Program-made: the position numbers and the translations under genes | Shown here: one piece after another, positions 49,401 through 59,330 of the stretch | How the letters are laid out: the number at the start of each line of letters is the position of its first letter | Numbering within the stretch: position 1 is the stretch's first letter | Source of the DNA: Enoplolaimus lenunculus | Taxonomy: Eukaryota; Nematoda; Enoplea; Enoplida; Thoracostomopsidae | NCBI GenBank assembly: GCA_030248215.1 | Contig: JASANG010000998.1 | Coordinates: forward strand, 1-64,000 | Direction: 5' to 3' | Length of the DNA: 64,000 nt | The notes under the pieces: model-generated | Seen by the model: only the letters and a program-made list of their open reading frames with translations | What the model was told of the DNA's origin: nothing | Database searches by the model: none

Positions 49401-52400
49401 AATGAATTAACCACATAAACCTAGAACTAGGGATGTGCCGATAACAAAAATTTTGCCGATGCCGATGGCGATTCTTATTTTGAAATTTTGCCGATGCCGA
49501 ACCGATGCCGATTCCAACCTTAGTACACCACGCTTAATAAGCAGATAAAATACTACATTACATTATTATATGTAGGCTTAAACCCTAACCATCGTAAACG
49601 ATTATAATTTTACAAGAATGGTTTATTTCAATAAATTTTTTCAAACACAAACGCCAGAGAGATAACAATTTTCCTGAGCAGACACACCACTGGTGTGCGC
49701 CCAGAAATGAAATTGATAGCATTCCAACTGATTGTTATGTGCAAAAAGTATCGGCAAAAAATTGCCGATGCCGATTAATAGGCACATCCTTACCTACAAC
49801 ATCAGCCGTAAGTATTTTTAGGCTTTGTAACAGCACCAAAATGTTTGTCATGTGTAGAACTAAATATTTTCAAGACTAAAGCCATAGAAAATATCGTTTT
49901 TTCCACTCAACATACCGGATTCAGGAAACACTTGAACAACTTTACAAGCATTTTGCTGAGCTAAAATTAAATTTTGAGTAGCAACATATTGACAATTGAC
50001 ATATGTATATTTAAATATAAATAGTACTCAAATCTCATATGCTAGATAAATCTTCGAAACATTCAACGAAATTTTGAAGAAATGCCTGTTTTTTCAAGAG
50101 TTTACTAATTGTGAATTCCTATGTAGATCGGACTATACTGAACATCTTAAACGCCGTACCATTCCCTCAATGCCAGATTGCTGGAAACGAATTCCTCGTA
50201 ATCTGATTTCACCCATTTACGAGTAAAAACAAAACAAATTGAATATTACTGAGACAACAGTTAGAACTTATGTTTTAACAACATATTAAGTAACCGCAAA
50301 AATACAACATCAAAAACTTCTTTATGAAAGACATACATCGCTTTCCCAAAGCGCATGCCAGTTCCGACCCCAGAAATCCACCGCCAATAATGGTAATATG
50401 TTTGACTTTTCGCGATATTTCTTCTAATGATTTGAAATCTTTGGTCTAAATAAACACATTCCTGTGATAGAGTACTTTTCATTATTACAAAAGTGGGTAC
50501 AAAAAAGATATGCTATTACAAAGTGCTCATCACACAAAACACATATTTCCATTTTGTAGTTACGAAAATATCAAATTACAGTGTTTGATTGACGAAACTG
50601 AACCTGTATATTCTAAAATGCAGCTTACGTTTCGGAACAAAGTTACACGCTTAGCAACTTCGTCACCAGCATGCTCAATAGCTTTCAGATTTCTCGGCTT
50701 GCCACCTGCAATAATATCTTACGCGACTAATGTATATAACCAGCGTGCAAATCGAAACCGGATTATACCGGAATATTATTGTACTCGGAATCAGAACTAG
50801 AACTTTGGGACTGTGCGGATAATTTATTCACAAATATAATATTGATTTACGGTGTCTGATGGCTGGCAGTAATTTTCAAAAAGGTCGTGTGATCAAATTG
50901 GCGATGAGTTTTGGTTCAGTAAAGATAAACTACAATCAATTATTGCTAAGTTAACTCATGAAAAGCAATTTAATAGATAAATAATACAGAAGTTTTATGC
51001 AACGTATAACAATAAGTAGGATTAAAATTAAAATGTCAAAATTTCGTTTCCGATTGATTGTACAATCGAACCCGGAATCGGAACTTGTTTCGAATCGGAA
51101 TTGTAATCTGAATCAGAATTCCAATTGCACCCTGATATTAACAAAATGTAAAACAGAACGCAACGTGTTAAATACCATAAATTGCTGGTGTTGCAATACC
51201 ATGTTTCCATTTTCATTAAGCCACACACAGGTTCTATTAAGTCTGTTCTTAACACTTTTACCGAAACACGATCTATATTCAATAATTCATCCAGCAACAA
51301 AGCCCAGAAGATTGAAAAGCTATTGTCTAATGACTACCAACAAACTAAACAATGTGCACCTGTTGCGATAAGGCACTTTTCATATTTCACCGTTGTACCA
51401 TCGTCTAAGGTTGCCGTGTGCTTTATAGGATCTAGTTTAACGACCTTAAAATTCATAGCATAAGACAAACTGCATAACAGTTATTCTACATAATGCTCTG
51501 CCAACAAAAATCTTTTAACGATTTTGCTATATAATATAGTCTAAGTCAAAAATTTTTAAGTGAAACCTAAATACTTTAATCCTTACTTACCTAAAACACG
51601 CCACCTAATGATAACATATATGGAAAATGAAACTAAATCGCAAGAGTTGTCATTCGCAAACCTTTCGTTGCCTAGCAACCGCAACGCCTCCATGCTCCGC
51701 ATCATTGAGCTTTTCCGGATCGCAATAAAACTGTTCGTGTTCAAAAAATATGCTGAAACTTGTAGATATAACTATAACATCAATACGAAACAGGACACAC
51801 GAAATTACGAAAAAAGTATACAATATCTATGTATGAACAATGCGTTAAAAAGTAGAAAGCGAAAGAAGTAGCATAAGCGTAAAGATGGCGCTATACTTTT
51901 CATGCCGTCCGTCAACTGTTCGATGCCGTCCGTCTCCCTACGGCGCCTTCCGTTTCCCGTACGTGGTTGTCCGTCACCGTGCGGAAGGCGCCGTACAGAT
52001 GACGGACAGCGTCGGACAGCGCCGTACAAGCGACGGACAGTGTCGGACAGCGAAGTACGACAAGTATACCGCAACCCTAAAGCAACAGAAACATAGATAG
52101 AAAAAAGGAGGTACATGGGATTAGATGCTCTTTTCAAATATCTTTTATCAAAACTTACTGTAGTAGCCTAAAACCTTGGCTTTGTGCTACGATATCGAAC
52201 TAGCTGAAACCAAGCTTTACTACTGATGTTACCTCCATAAAACAAACCTAGTAGCATACCTTCTCTCTTTGCCGTTCCATTGTTTAAATTTGAGGTTTTG
52301 TACAGCTTTGGAATCGTCCGAAAACCATAGTTCTTTAGACAATGGGGGTCTCATGTACGGATACTCGTCTTCCTCGCCAACCACCAAAACCTTAAACCTG

Positions 52401-53418
52401 ATTCAAATTTTTAAACGGCCTAGTAGTCCATAAACCCACTACAATTAAACATCGGTTCTCATTAATGAGCAAGCGCAATTGAATGCAATGCAAACACAAG
52501 CATTATAATAAAAAATATTACGACCATTCTCATATCTTTTAACAAATGCGCGTCACTGAGTACTTCAAAACGCATAGTTGAAATAAGTATATGCATACCA
52601 GTAGCTTTAATTGCAATGAAATGCGATAAAAGAGAATATTAGTACAAGTCTGCCAAGCATACACGTATATCGAGACACTCTGTATTAAATCAATCTTGCA
52701 ACCTTTGCTTGAGCATCTTTGCCTCGAATAGCTCGAAAAGCAGCAAAACTAGCAGTTCCTGCGCCAATCAACAAGTACGGCACTTCTTGTGGCAGTTTCT
52801 CTTTCCTTCGCGGAACAAAAGAAGCTTTCTTCGTTTCTGAAACAAAATACACAAGAAATTCTACAGGTAAGACGTTAGGAAAGACAGTTGACAAACTTTT
52901 AGAAAAAGTACGTACGCAGGCACCAATGTTATACAAATCTGCTACTAAACGATACATGCAGCAGCTCAGCTCCCTGATCATACTAGCCACCGATTCTGTA
53001 GCCAGACCAACAAAACTGCGAATCAAACCACGCATGCCTATATGTGCCTAGTAGCATCGTTTACCAACATTAATATAACATCATTGTAACCACCGTACAA
53101 CATGAATTGACACCGGACAACGCACTGCCCACCTTTGGTTTTTGACGTTGTCGCTGTTTTCGACTCACGCGGTGCTGCTGGCGATGCAAATATAATTTTG
53201 CCTTCAACCATAGGTAGAGCGTGTGCCAGAGTAACCATTGTGGTTTTGGAACCAGATGTACCTTCACTGCTTCCGGCATCTATTTCACGTTTTGAAGATT
53301 TTGCGGATGTTTCTTCTCTGACAATTTTTCGATTGCGATAAGACTTGGGCGGCAACGCTTGGTTAATATCAAATATGTCGTAGTGATAAATCTGATAATC
53401 AAAAACATCACGGTACAT
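46490..53418 (-). CDS. wah-1: apoptosis-inducing factor, mitochondrial FAD oxidoreductase
   Basis: Orthologue of human AIFM1 / C. elegans WAH-1: a NADH-dependent flavoprotein of the mitochondrial intermembrane space, needed for respiratory-complex assembly and able to promote DNA loss in dying cells. Exons: 53133-53418, 52703-52836, 52260-52390, 51662-51752, 51360-51444, 50629-50705, 50337-50445, 49916-49960, 49202-49264, 48821-48909, 48473-48613, 48141-48283, 47373-47526, 46900-47049, 46490-46579. Phases agree throughout: 595 residues (human 613). Visible signatures: [14 protein letters not shown] (FAD Rossmann fold, about 115-130), [35 protein letters not shown] (NADH fold, about 285-302), [38 protein letters not shown] and the C-terminal [25 protein letters not shown]. 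Oddity: the first in-frame Met starts [14 protein letters not shown], which is acidic and does not look like a mitochondrial presequence, so the true N-terminus may come from another exon. Confidence 0.93.
49430..49792. mobile_element. hAT-like MITE, GCCGAT family (family B, copy 4, inverted)
   Basis: AGGGATGTGCCGATAAC to AATAGGCACATCCTTA. Flanks CCTAGAAC and CCTACAAC agree at seven of eight bases. Interior is the reverse complement of 17556. In an AIFM1 intron. Confidence 0.75.
50741..51134. mobile_element. hAT-like MITE (family E, copy 3)
   Basis: CAGCGTGCAAATCG to CAATTGCACCCTG, with CGGAATCGGAAC repeats. Flanks TATATAAC and ATATTAAC agree at six of eight bases. In the AIFM1 intron between the exons at 51360 and 50705. 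Confidence 0.65.
51895..52070. repeat. CCGTCCG/CGGACAG low-complexity inverted block in AIFM1 intron
   Basis: Left half repeats ATGCCGTCCGTC and GGCGCCTTCCG; right half has the inverse (CGGAAGGCGCCGTACAG, GACGGACAGCGTCGGACAGC). A GC-rich foldback stretch, probably an element without clear ends. Confidence 0.5.
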
Positions 53419-53423
53419 TTTCA

Positions 53424-53450
53424 GCTTTTAAAATGATTGGTAGAAAACAA
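53424..53450 (-). promoter_or_regulatory. T-rich splice acceptor just before the AIFM1 ATG (possible trans-splice site)
   Basis: On the minus strand a T-rich run ends in AAAAG six bases before the ATG at 53418. Such an acceptor with no coding exon found ahead of it is what an SL trans-splice site, or an acceptor joined to a distant first exon, would look like. The nearest upstream gene on this strand ends only about 280 bases away. Inference from position and sequence only. Confidence 0.35.
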
Positions 53451-53706
53451 AAAATGACCAAGAGTTAAACAAGTATGTATTTAATTTCTCACGACCAAAA
53501 CTATATACGTAAATAAATAAATAAATGCCAAATTCAGATATATTTTTTTCTCGTTAAAAACCTATTGAGACAAATAATTACATCTTATTTTGCCTTAAGA
53601 AATTTTAGGAAGTTAAAGCATAATCCACATTAGTAACAATTCTACATATGTACATTATACAGATTGCCTAAATTAAATATGATAAAATTAAACATATTCA
53701 ATAACA

Positions 53707-54201
53707 TCAACAACAAGCAAAGCTCACTATATAAGCGCTTGTAAGAAATGCAACAACAGAAGATGCAAGATATAAATTGAATTTCTTGTTCACATGGTCA
53801 TAACCTTCTTTGTGCGGTATACTTGGAATAGGCATTGCATCTACCCGTGCTGGAGTAACAATCCCATGATGATCGTGTTTGTGTTCAGTTGGACTAAACT
53901 GACGCGTGTCACCTTTACTTGACGAAGAAGAGGCGAGTCGAACTAAAATAGAAAGATCGGTCGAGTAGTAAGTAGTCTGTAACTTTTGAATAAACATTTA
54001 ACACGTACTTTCTTTAAAATATAACAAACAAGTAACCACGCTATAAGACAAAATAAATTTAAGCTAACCTTAAACAAATCAAAATAATAATCTTACTCTG
54101 TACAAACATAGCCTACCAGAAGCTAATAGTCTGCCAGATTTCAAAGCGGAATTTGATGTGAACAACAGTAATGCGTTGCCGCGTACAACGTATCGCAGCA
54201 T
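53707..54201 (-). CDS. small mitochondrial single-span membrane protein, prag01/Deltameth_res-like
   Basis: Two exons, 54117-54201 and 53707-53942, join in phase to give 106 residues. The first exon (MLRYVVRGNALLLFTSNSAL) is a typical mitochondrial presequence: Arg-containing, without acidic residues and amphipathic. A His-rich linker follows, then ARVDAMPIPSIPHKEGYDHV and one membrane span (LYLASSVVAFLTSAYIVSFA) at the C-terminus. The order M-P-(I/V)-P, short loop, Y/H-D, span resembles the small family called deltamethrin-resistance protein prag01 in arthropods, whose members are small mitochondrial membrane proteins. That family call rests on memory of the motif and is tentative; the gene structure is not. 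It lies head-to-tail just upstream of AIFM1. Confidence 0.7.
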
Positions 54202-54358
54202 GGCAAAATGGTCATTTAAATGCTATGGATCAACAAGTCCGCTTTTATTCAAATTGTTGGTTACTACAAATTGTACGAGTAACGTACTTCCAATCAAAAT
54301 AACTGATAAAACTTTCCGGAAAACGAACATATGTACTTCAATTCCCATACATACGCTT

Positions 54359-54440
54359 TGTGACATCCGGATGCATGAGGGCAAAATAACACCTCATGCT
54401 GATGCTGCATATAGGTTAAACACCGATGAATATGTAGTGC
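54359..54440 (+). pseudogene. second MULE-type transposase relic
   Basis: Reads C-D-I-R-M-H-E-G-K-I-T-P-H-A-D-A-A-Y-R-L-N-T-D-E-Y. It aligns with 40747-40830 without gaps, and many differences are at third codon positions, as expected of two copies that diverged while coding. Confidence 0.5.
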
Positions 54441-54539
54441 CTTCTGTGCAGCGGCAGTAAAACATGGAAGAACCAAAATACATGAGCGTAAAGTTGAGGT
54501 TCTTATAAGGCACATCAACATAAAAACTCACAGCTGATT

Positions 54540-54605
54540 GTGAGGCGGTGGAGCTCAGTGGTAGCGCGCTGGACTGAGAAGCACTCAGAACTATATATAA
54601 ACCGT
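54540..54605 (+). mobile_element. tRNA-like SINE head
   Basis: GAGGCGGTGGAGCTCAGTGG followed by TAGCGCGCTGGACTGAG reads like a tRNA 5' half with an A box. The T arm is not recognisable. Confidence 0.45.
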
Positions 54606-54917
54606 CGTATCCTAGCCTAGAATGATATGCCAATTTTTCTTAAATTTTCGAATGAGAAAAATTTGAAATATATACCGAAAATACCGGAAAATTCCGGTGA
54701 ATAATACCGGAGTGAATGGAGGTTTGTTTTAAAAAATTGGCTTCAACTACAAAAACCGCGTCCAGATCCAATCATTCATTTTATTTTAAAAATTCCGGGC
54801 CAGATTTTTGCGGTAATATATTTATTTTGAAATGTTGCAAACTATCAAATTACCTTATTGAAGAAAATGTACTCAAACATCCTGTTAGATCAAATAATTG
54901 GATCCTTCCTAACAATT

Positions 54918-55275
54918 AAGCCCTATTCCCACGTGCGAGTTTTTGCAACGAGAACTCGCAACCTGCACGAAATACTTGCAGCTGCACGTTTTTGCAAATG
55001 TACATTACTTTCCTTCTGTTTGACATGCATTTACATGAATAATTTGCAAACAATTGCAATAAATATCAAGCAGAAGCTATGAAGTACTAGTTCAGCCAAT
55101 GATGATGAATTTAATTCCACCAGCAAGGCTATTCCTACCTATGAAATATTTCTTGGCGTATATTCATCATGAATAATTTGCAAGTGCAAGTTCTCCCAAT
55201 GAATTTTCCAACGAACTTGCACATGCAAGTTTAAGCTGCAAGAAATTTTCACGTGTAAAGAAGGCTTTGCACGAA
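54918..55275. mobile_element. TTAA-type element (family H, copy 3)
   Basis: TTAAGCCCTATTCCCACGTG at the left; right part AAGTTTAAGCTGC then CACGTGTAAAGAAGGC. TTGCA/TGCAA-rich inside. Lies in tandem with the next copy. Confidence 0.6.
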
Positions 55276-55324
55276 ATTTTATAACTTGAAAACTCTTTCA
55301 TACCAATATATACTTTCTATTTAG

Positions 55325-58010
55325 TGCTTAAAGCCCCATTCACGCGTGCAAATTTTTGCAGCGAGAACTCGCAGCTGCAATTTGAACAAGTTTCTTGTAG
55401 GTGCATGTATTTGCAAGATAACACCATTTTCATTCTGAATATTAACATGAATTTATATGAAAATTTGCAGACTACTGCAATAAATATCAAGCAATTTTTT
55501 ACTGTACGTATATATATTTTAGATGGTTTCTCTACGAGTGACCATAACACAATTTCATTTTCAATTTTCGATGATCTTACGCTAAATAAAAATCATAGTG
55601 TCAAATTATATTTAAACAACAGTATTTAAGAAAGTTTCAGACATGCTTTCTATAATAGAATGGGATCGTCTGTTCTTTGGCTGCGATGTTAACGACATGG
55701 TCTCATTGTTTTGTAAAATACTTGAAGTCTTGTCAAATAAGTTCACCTTAGTCTTCAACTTCGCAACTAACAAAAAGGTGAAGTACCCTTCTTATATGAT
55801 AAATGGGCCCGGCGCCGTAGGCATATACCAGAATATTTGGAATGATATACAAATCAGGCTAAAATGCAGAAGTTTAATTTATACACATCGTAGAATTTGT
55901 GAACGCCATTTTCTAAACAGTGGGTCTACGAATACTATCTATAAATATTTTAACTCAATAATGAGTGGATCCGGAACTATTCCTGTTCTAACTGATAATT
56001 CGCAAAATGCTGTTATAGATGATAACTCGAAATGTAACAAGTTTAATGAATGTTTTTTCTGTTTTTAGTCATGATAAGCATAATATTCCGTAATCTAGTT
56101 TTCAGATAACTACTACTACTATTAGCACTGTTACGCTCTCGCCAGACCTTTTCGTGCTTTAAACAGGATTTCAGCTAAAACTAGTCACACACGTGACGGT
56201 ATTCAGTCCTGTCTTCAAAAACCTCTCTGTGGAAGTAACCTATCCATTGTATCTAATTTTTAAGAAATCATTTGCGGGATCTAGCTTGTCTAAAATTTGG
56301 ATGTCAGCTGTTGCTACCCTGTTTATAAAAAAGGATTAACCAGCCATTTGTGCAACTGTCGTCCCATTTCTTCCACTTGTCTCAGTTGCAAAGTTATGGA
56401 GTGTATAATTAAGGATGCTCTAATGGATTATTTTACTAGACATAAATTGATTTCTTCAGCAAAACATGATTTCCTCACCCGAGTTTCCACATGTATCCAA
56501 TTGCTGTTTTTTATTAATGATATAACTGGCTGTCTTGATAATAAAAATATGTTAGGGATTGATGCAGTTGTTATAGACTTCGCTAAAGCGTTCAATACTG
56601 TTCGCAGCAAACTACTAATGAATCTAAGATCATATAGGGTCTCAGGTTTGTTGTTATCATGGATAGAGACTTTTTTAAAACGCCGCATTCAACGTGTTAA
56701 AGTAAACAACAGTTATTCAAACTATACCTATGTATTATCTGGTGTTCCTCAGGGATCTGTTCTAGGACCTTTTCTGTTTCTTGCTTATATCAATCATATA
56801 GCCAGACCGGTTGAAGGAGCACATAAAGTTATTTGCTAATGACTTAAAATTATATGTCAATGTCCCAAGAATAACCCGTCAGCTGCAAAACATAAAATGC
56901 AATTATATTTAAATTTGTTGTTTGAGTTCTGCTCTTCTTGGCAATTGAATATTTCTATCCAGAAATGTACAGTCATGCATTTTGGTCGACAAAATTTCGA
57001 ATTTATATATCACATAAGTGGTACACTACTTGAGTCGGTTCGTTCGACTAGGGATCTAAGTGTGTATCTTAATTGCGACCTCAAATTTATTCTGCATTGC
57101 TATAATACTGTGTGCCGAGCTCTCAGATTAATTTTTTAATGTTTAAACAGTTCTCAACGTTAACCTTGTTACAATTCCTGATGTTGTACAAAGCTTATGT
57201 GCTACCTATTCTTGAATGTTGTTCTCCCATTTGGTCACCTTATAATCTCTGTGATATTGATAAAATTGAAGGTGTCCAAAGAATTTTCACCAAAAAAACT
57301 CGCTACGCGATTTAAGATTTCAAACACTGTGCATATGCATAGGCTTCTGATTTTTAATCTTAATTCATTGGATTTACGTAGGCTAAACACTGGCCTTATA
57401 TTGTTCTATAAATTGTTACACACTGAAATTGGTTTAGACGCTAAAAATTTTGTTCTCTATTTAAAAAACGAGTTAAGAGGTCTTGAAATTAAACTTAGAA
57501 TCTCTAAATCTCGGACAAACCAACGTAGATTTAGCTACTTTGTTCGAATTGTACCAAGTTGGAATTCCTTACCTAGAAAAGTGGATGGACTGCCATTAGT
57601 TAAAGCTTCTAGTGCTAAGAATTATAGTAATTTACTAAAACGCGTTGATTTCTCTTCGTTTCTGACATATAATCAACTTGCCGCCTTTTTGCTCAAAACA
57701 AGTTTATTTCATAATATACTTAGCATTAAATGATTCTTATGTCACATTACATATCCTGTGTTTTACATGAGTAAACTTTGTCGGTCTGTCTGTCAATTAT
57801 CTGTTCAGAAAATGATAATGAATGAATTCGACTTGCAAGGCTATTCATGCCTATGAATTAATTCTCCGCGCATATTCATATTGAATAAATAACAGCTGCA
57901 AGCTCTGCGAATAAATTTTTGAAAAACTTGCAGTTGCAAGAGTCCGCTGCTAGAAAGATTCACGCGTAAAGAAGGCTCTACTCGAAATTTCCCGACTTGA
58001 AAACCCTTTC
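55325..58010. mobile_element. TTAA-type element (family H, copy 4) interrupted by a LINE
   Basis: Left part TTAAAGCCCCATTCACGCG.. to ATATCAAGCA (about 55494); right part from about 57811 (GACTTGCAAGGCTATTC) to TTCACGCGTAAAGAAGGC. Together they match the copy at 54918. The 2.3-kb insert is the LINE. Confidence 0.65.
55495..57810 (+). mobile_element. 5'-truncated LINE of the CR1/Jockey type, decayed
   Basis: Starts inside the endonuclease domain (FSTSDHNTISFSI). The linker region (55640-56068) carries KKVKYPSYM, and the reverse transcriptase (56297-56839) has VIDFAKAFNTV and SGVPQGSVLGPFLFLAYIN. The next catalytic block reads F-A-N-D in a shifted frame instead of F-A-D-D. Then come a thumb/connection (WQLNISIQKCTVMHFG, ILECCSPIWSPY) and a C-terminal end (SYFVRIVPSWNSLPRKV). 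Reading frame changes at least at about 56835, 57130 and 57310, and a stop separates endonuclease and linker, so it is inactive. Non-LTR family assigned from motif style only. Confidence 0.8.
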
Positions 58011-58021
58011 ATACCTATACA

Positions 58022-58121
58022 ATTCCTATTCAGTGAAATAAAATGTAAGACACGCCCCGTCACAATCGCCGTAGGCAGCGAAATATCAAACATCTTTGAT
58101 ATTTCAAGTAGTTCAAATGGG
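58022..58121 (-). CDS. candidate third exon of the TTL gene
   Basis: After an AG at 58122-58123 the frame required by the previous exon stays open and encodes ...FDISLPTAIVTGRV. This has the hydrophobic/Pro/hydrophobic-Thr-Gly spacing of the penultimate TTL strand. The stretch just before it (PFELLEISKM) is not typical, and a SINE-like sequence lies immediately upstream. It could equally be chance. Confidence 0.3.
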
Positions 58122-58139
58122 CTCAACAGAATCTTTTCC

Positions 58140-58345
58140 TCTATTTTCGACTGGATACCGTGTTCATAGCGCGGCAGTTTATCATTGCGCTCACAGCATA
58201 TTCCCCAAGCCAATTTAGGTAAGAACCGGGACTTCAGACCTTTAACCAAGCAGCTGGAAAAGCAGACCTCCAGAGCAGGGACCGAACTCTCAGCTTGTGG
58301 ATCCTTGACCGAATACTCTAACACTGCGCCACGTAACCCGCCTCT
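58140..58345 (-). mobile_element. tRNA-derived SINE
   Basis: On the minus strand GAGGCGGGTTACGTGGCGCA and GTGTTAGAG give an A box, and GAGTTCGGTCCCTGC a B box, then an unrelated body. Lies between TTL exon 2 and the candidate exon 3. Confidence 0.55.
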
Positions 58346-58401
58346 CTAACTGTTTCTATCGTCGTCTATATGTCGACCGATTGCTGCCAGCAAGCATACA
58401 C

Positions 58402-59330
58402 CGTTGACAAGGTTTCCCGTCGTTGCAGTCATGATAAATATGCAACTGTGGGTCGATGCGTGTGATTTCTCGATGCGCTCCGCTCAGTTGAAAGTTGCCT
58501 CGAGAATCGGTTTTCGTTTCGGCAATTTTGTCGTCAGGGCCTGAAATTGAACCTTAGATAAAGGGGGTATGTGAGATATATATTCTTGGAAAGTTTGCGA
58601 ACTACGATAGCATAGCTATCTTAATTAGTGTTAATATTTAATATTAATAGTACGTGGTTGTGTAGGAAATACATTTTAGCTCGTTAGGTTTAGCTTCTAA
58701 GCATAAGCCTAAGCTTAAGCCTAAGCATAAGCATAAGCCTAAAGCCTAAGTGAGTGAGACAGTATTTTTCGAATTGAAGTCTTGGTGATTGTAGCTGCTG
58801 GCACGAAAGCAGAATACGTTAACTTAAAGTGGCTTAGGTTTCGGGTTAGGCTTTTCTTTCGAGTTGAACCAACACTGTATATGGTTTGAATGTACAGCGT
58901 TGCTTAGATGTTGTGGTTTAGGCTGCGGTTTTAAAAAAAACACGTAGCTTAGACCTTTTGGTCAGAGTTGGGTTTAGTGTATTGATTGGATGTTAATTTA
59001 GACGTAGGCGTAGAAATAGGCGTCGCGTGTGATTAGCTGGTGTGCGACCACTTACGAGCTGGAACCGCGTTTAGACTGAAAGTTAGATATTCGTAAACTC
59101 AGGTCAACGCTTTTGTCTGATAGGGGTATACCTAGATCTTTATCGTATAGTTTGATCATTACGTTTGCGGCTTTGTGCGGTTGTGATTGGCAAATCAAGC
59201 GGCCTCGAACGGCGTAGCGTTGCTTGCGGCCGATAAAACCGGCTCCGGAAAAGTTGACCGCGACCAAGAAGACGACGACTAACTTCGTTGCCAGTCCTGA
59301 GCAAGATTTGTGGATCGGTGGTTGTCGCAT
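58402..59330 (-). CDS. transthyretin-like (TTL) secreted protein, 3' part uncertain
   Basis: Exons 59132-59330 and 58402-58540 join in phase (DL|G|PDDK) and give 112 residues. The N-terminus is a signal peptide with hydrophobic core LVVVFLVAVNFSGA. The mature part begins about FIGRKQRYAVRGRLICQ and continues NVMIKLYDKDLG, DDKIAETKTDSRGNFQLSG, then IDPQLHIYHDCNDGKPCQ. These are the hallmark blocks of the nematode transthyretin-like family (PF01060), small secreted beta-sandwich proteins; C. elegans TTR-52 is one that bridges dying cells to engulfing receptors. The exon ends with a good donor two bases into the codon after P-C-Q. The usual last strands (roughly 30-40 residues) are missing here; a weak candidate exon lies at 58022-58121. 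The start codon follows directly on a long CAA-type array. Confidence 0.82.
58685..58745. repeat. degenerate (TTAGGC)n-like tract in TTL intron
   Basis: A run of AAGCCT/AAGCAT hexamers (reverse complement TTAGGC-like). Similar short tracts sit inside the family A MITEs. Confidence 0.55.

Larger units (their letters stand above)
54202..58121. other. intergenic region: SINE heads, TTAA elements, LINE
   Basis: Between the small mitochondrial gene and the TTL gene. Filled by the repeats listed separately, plus short CCGG remnants at 54650-54720. No host exon except the doubtful TTL exon. Confidence 0.5.
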
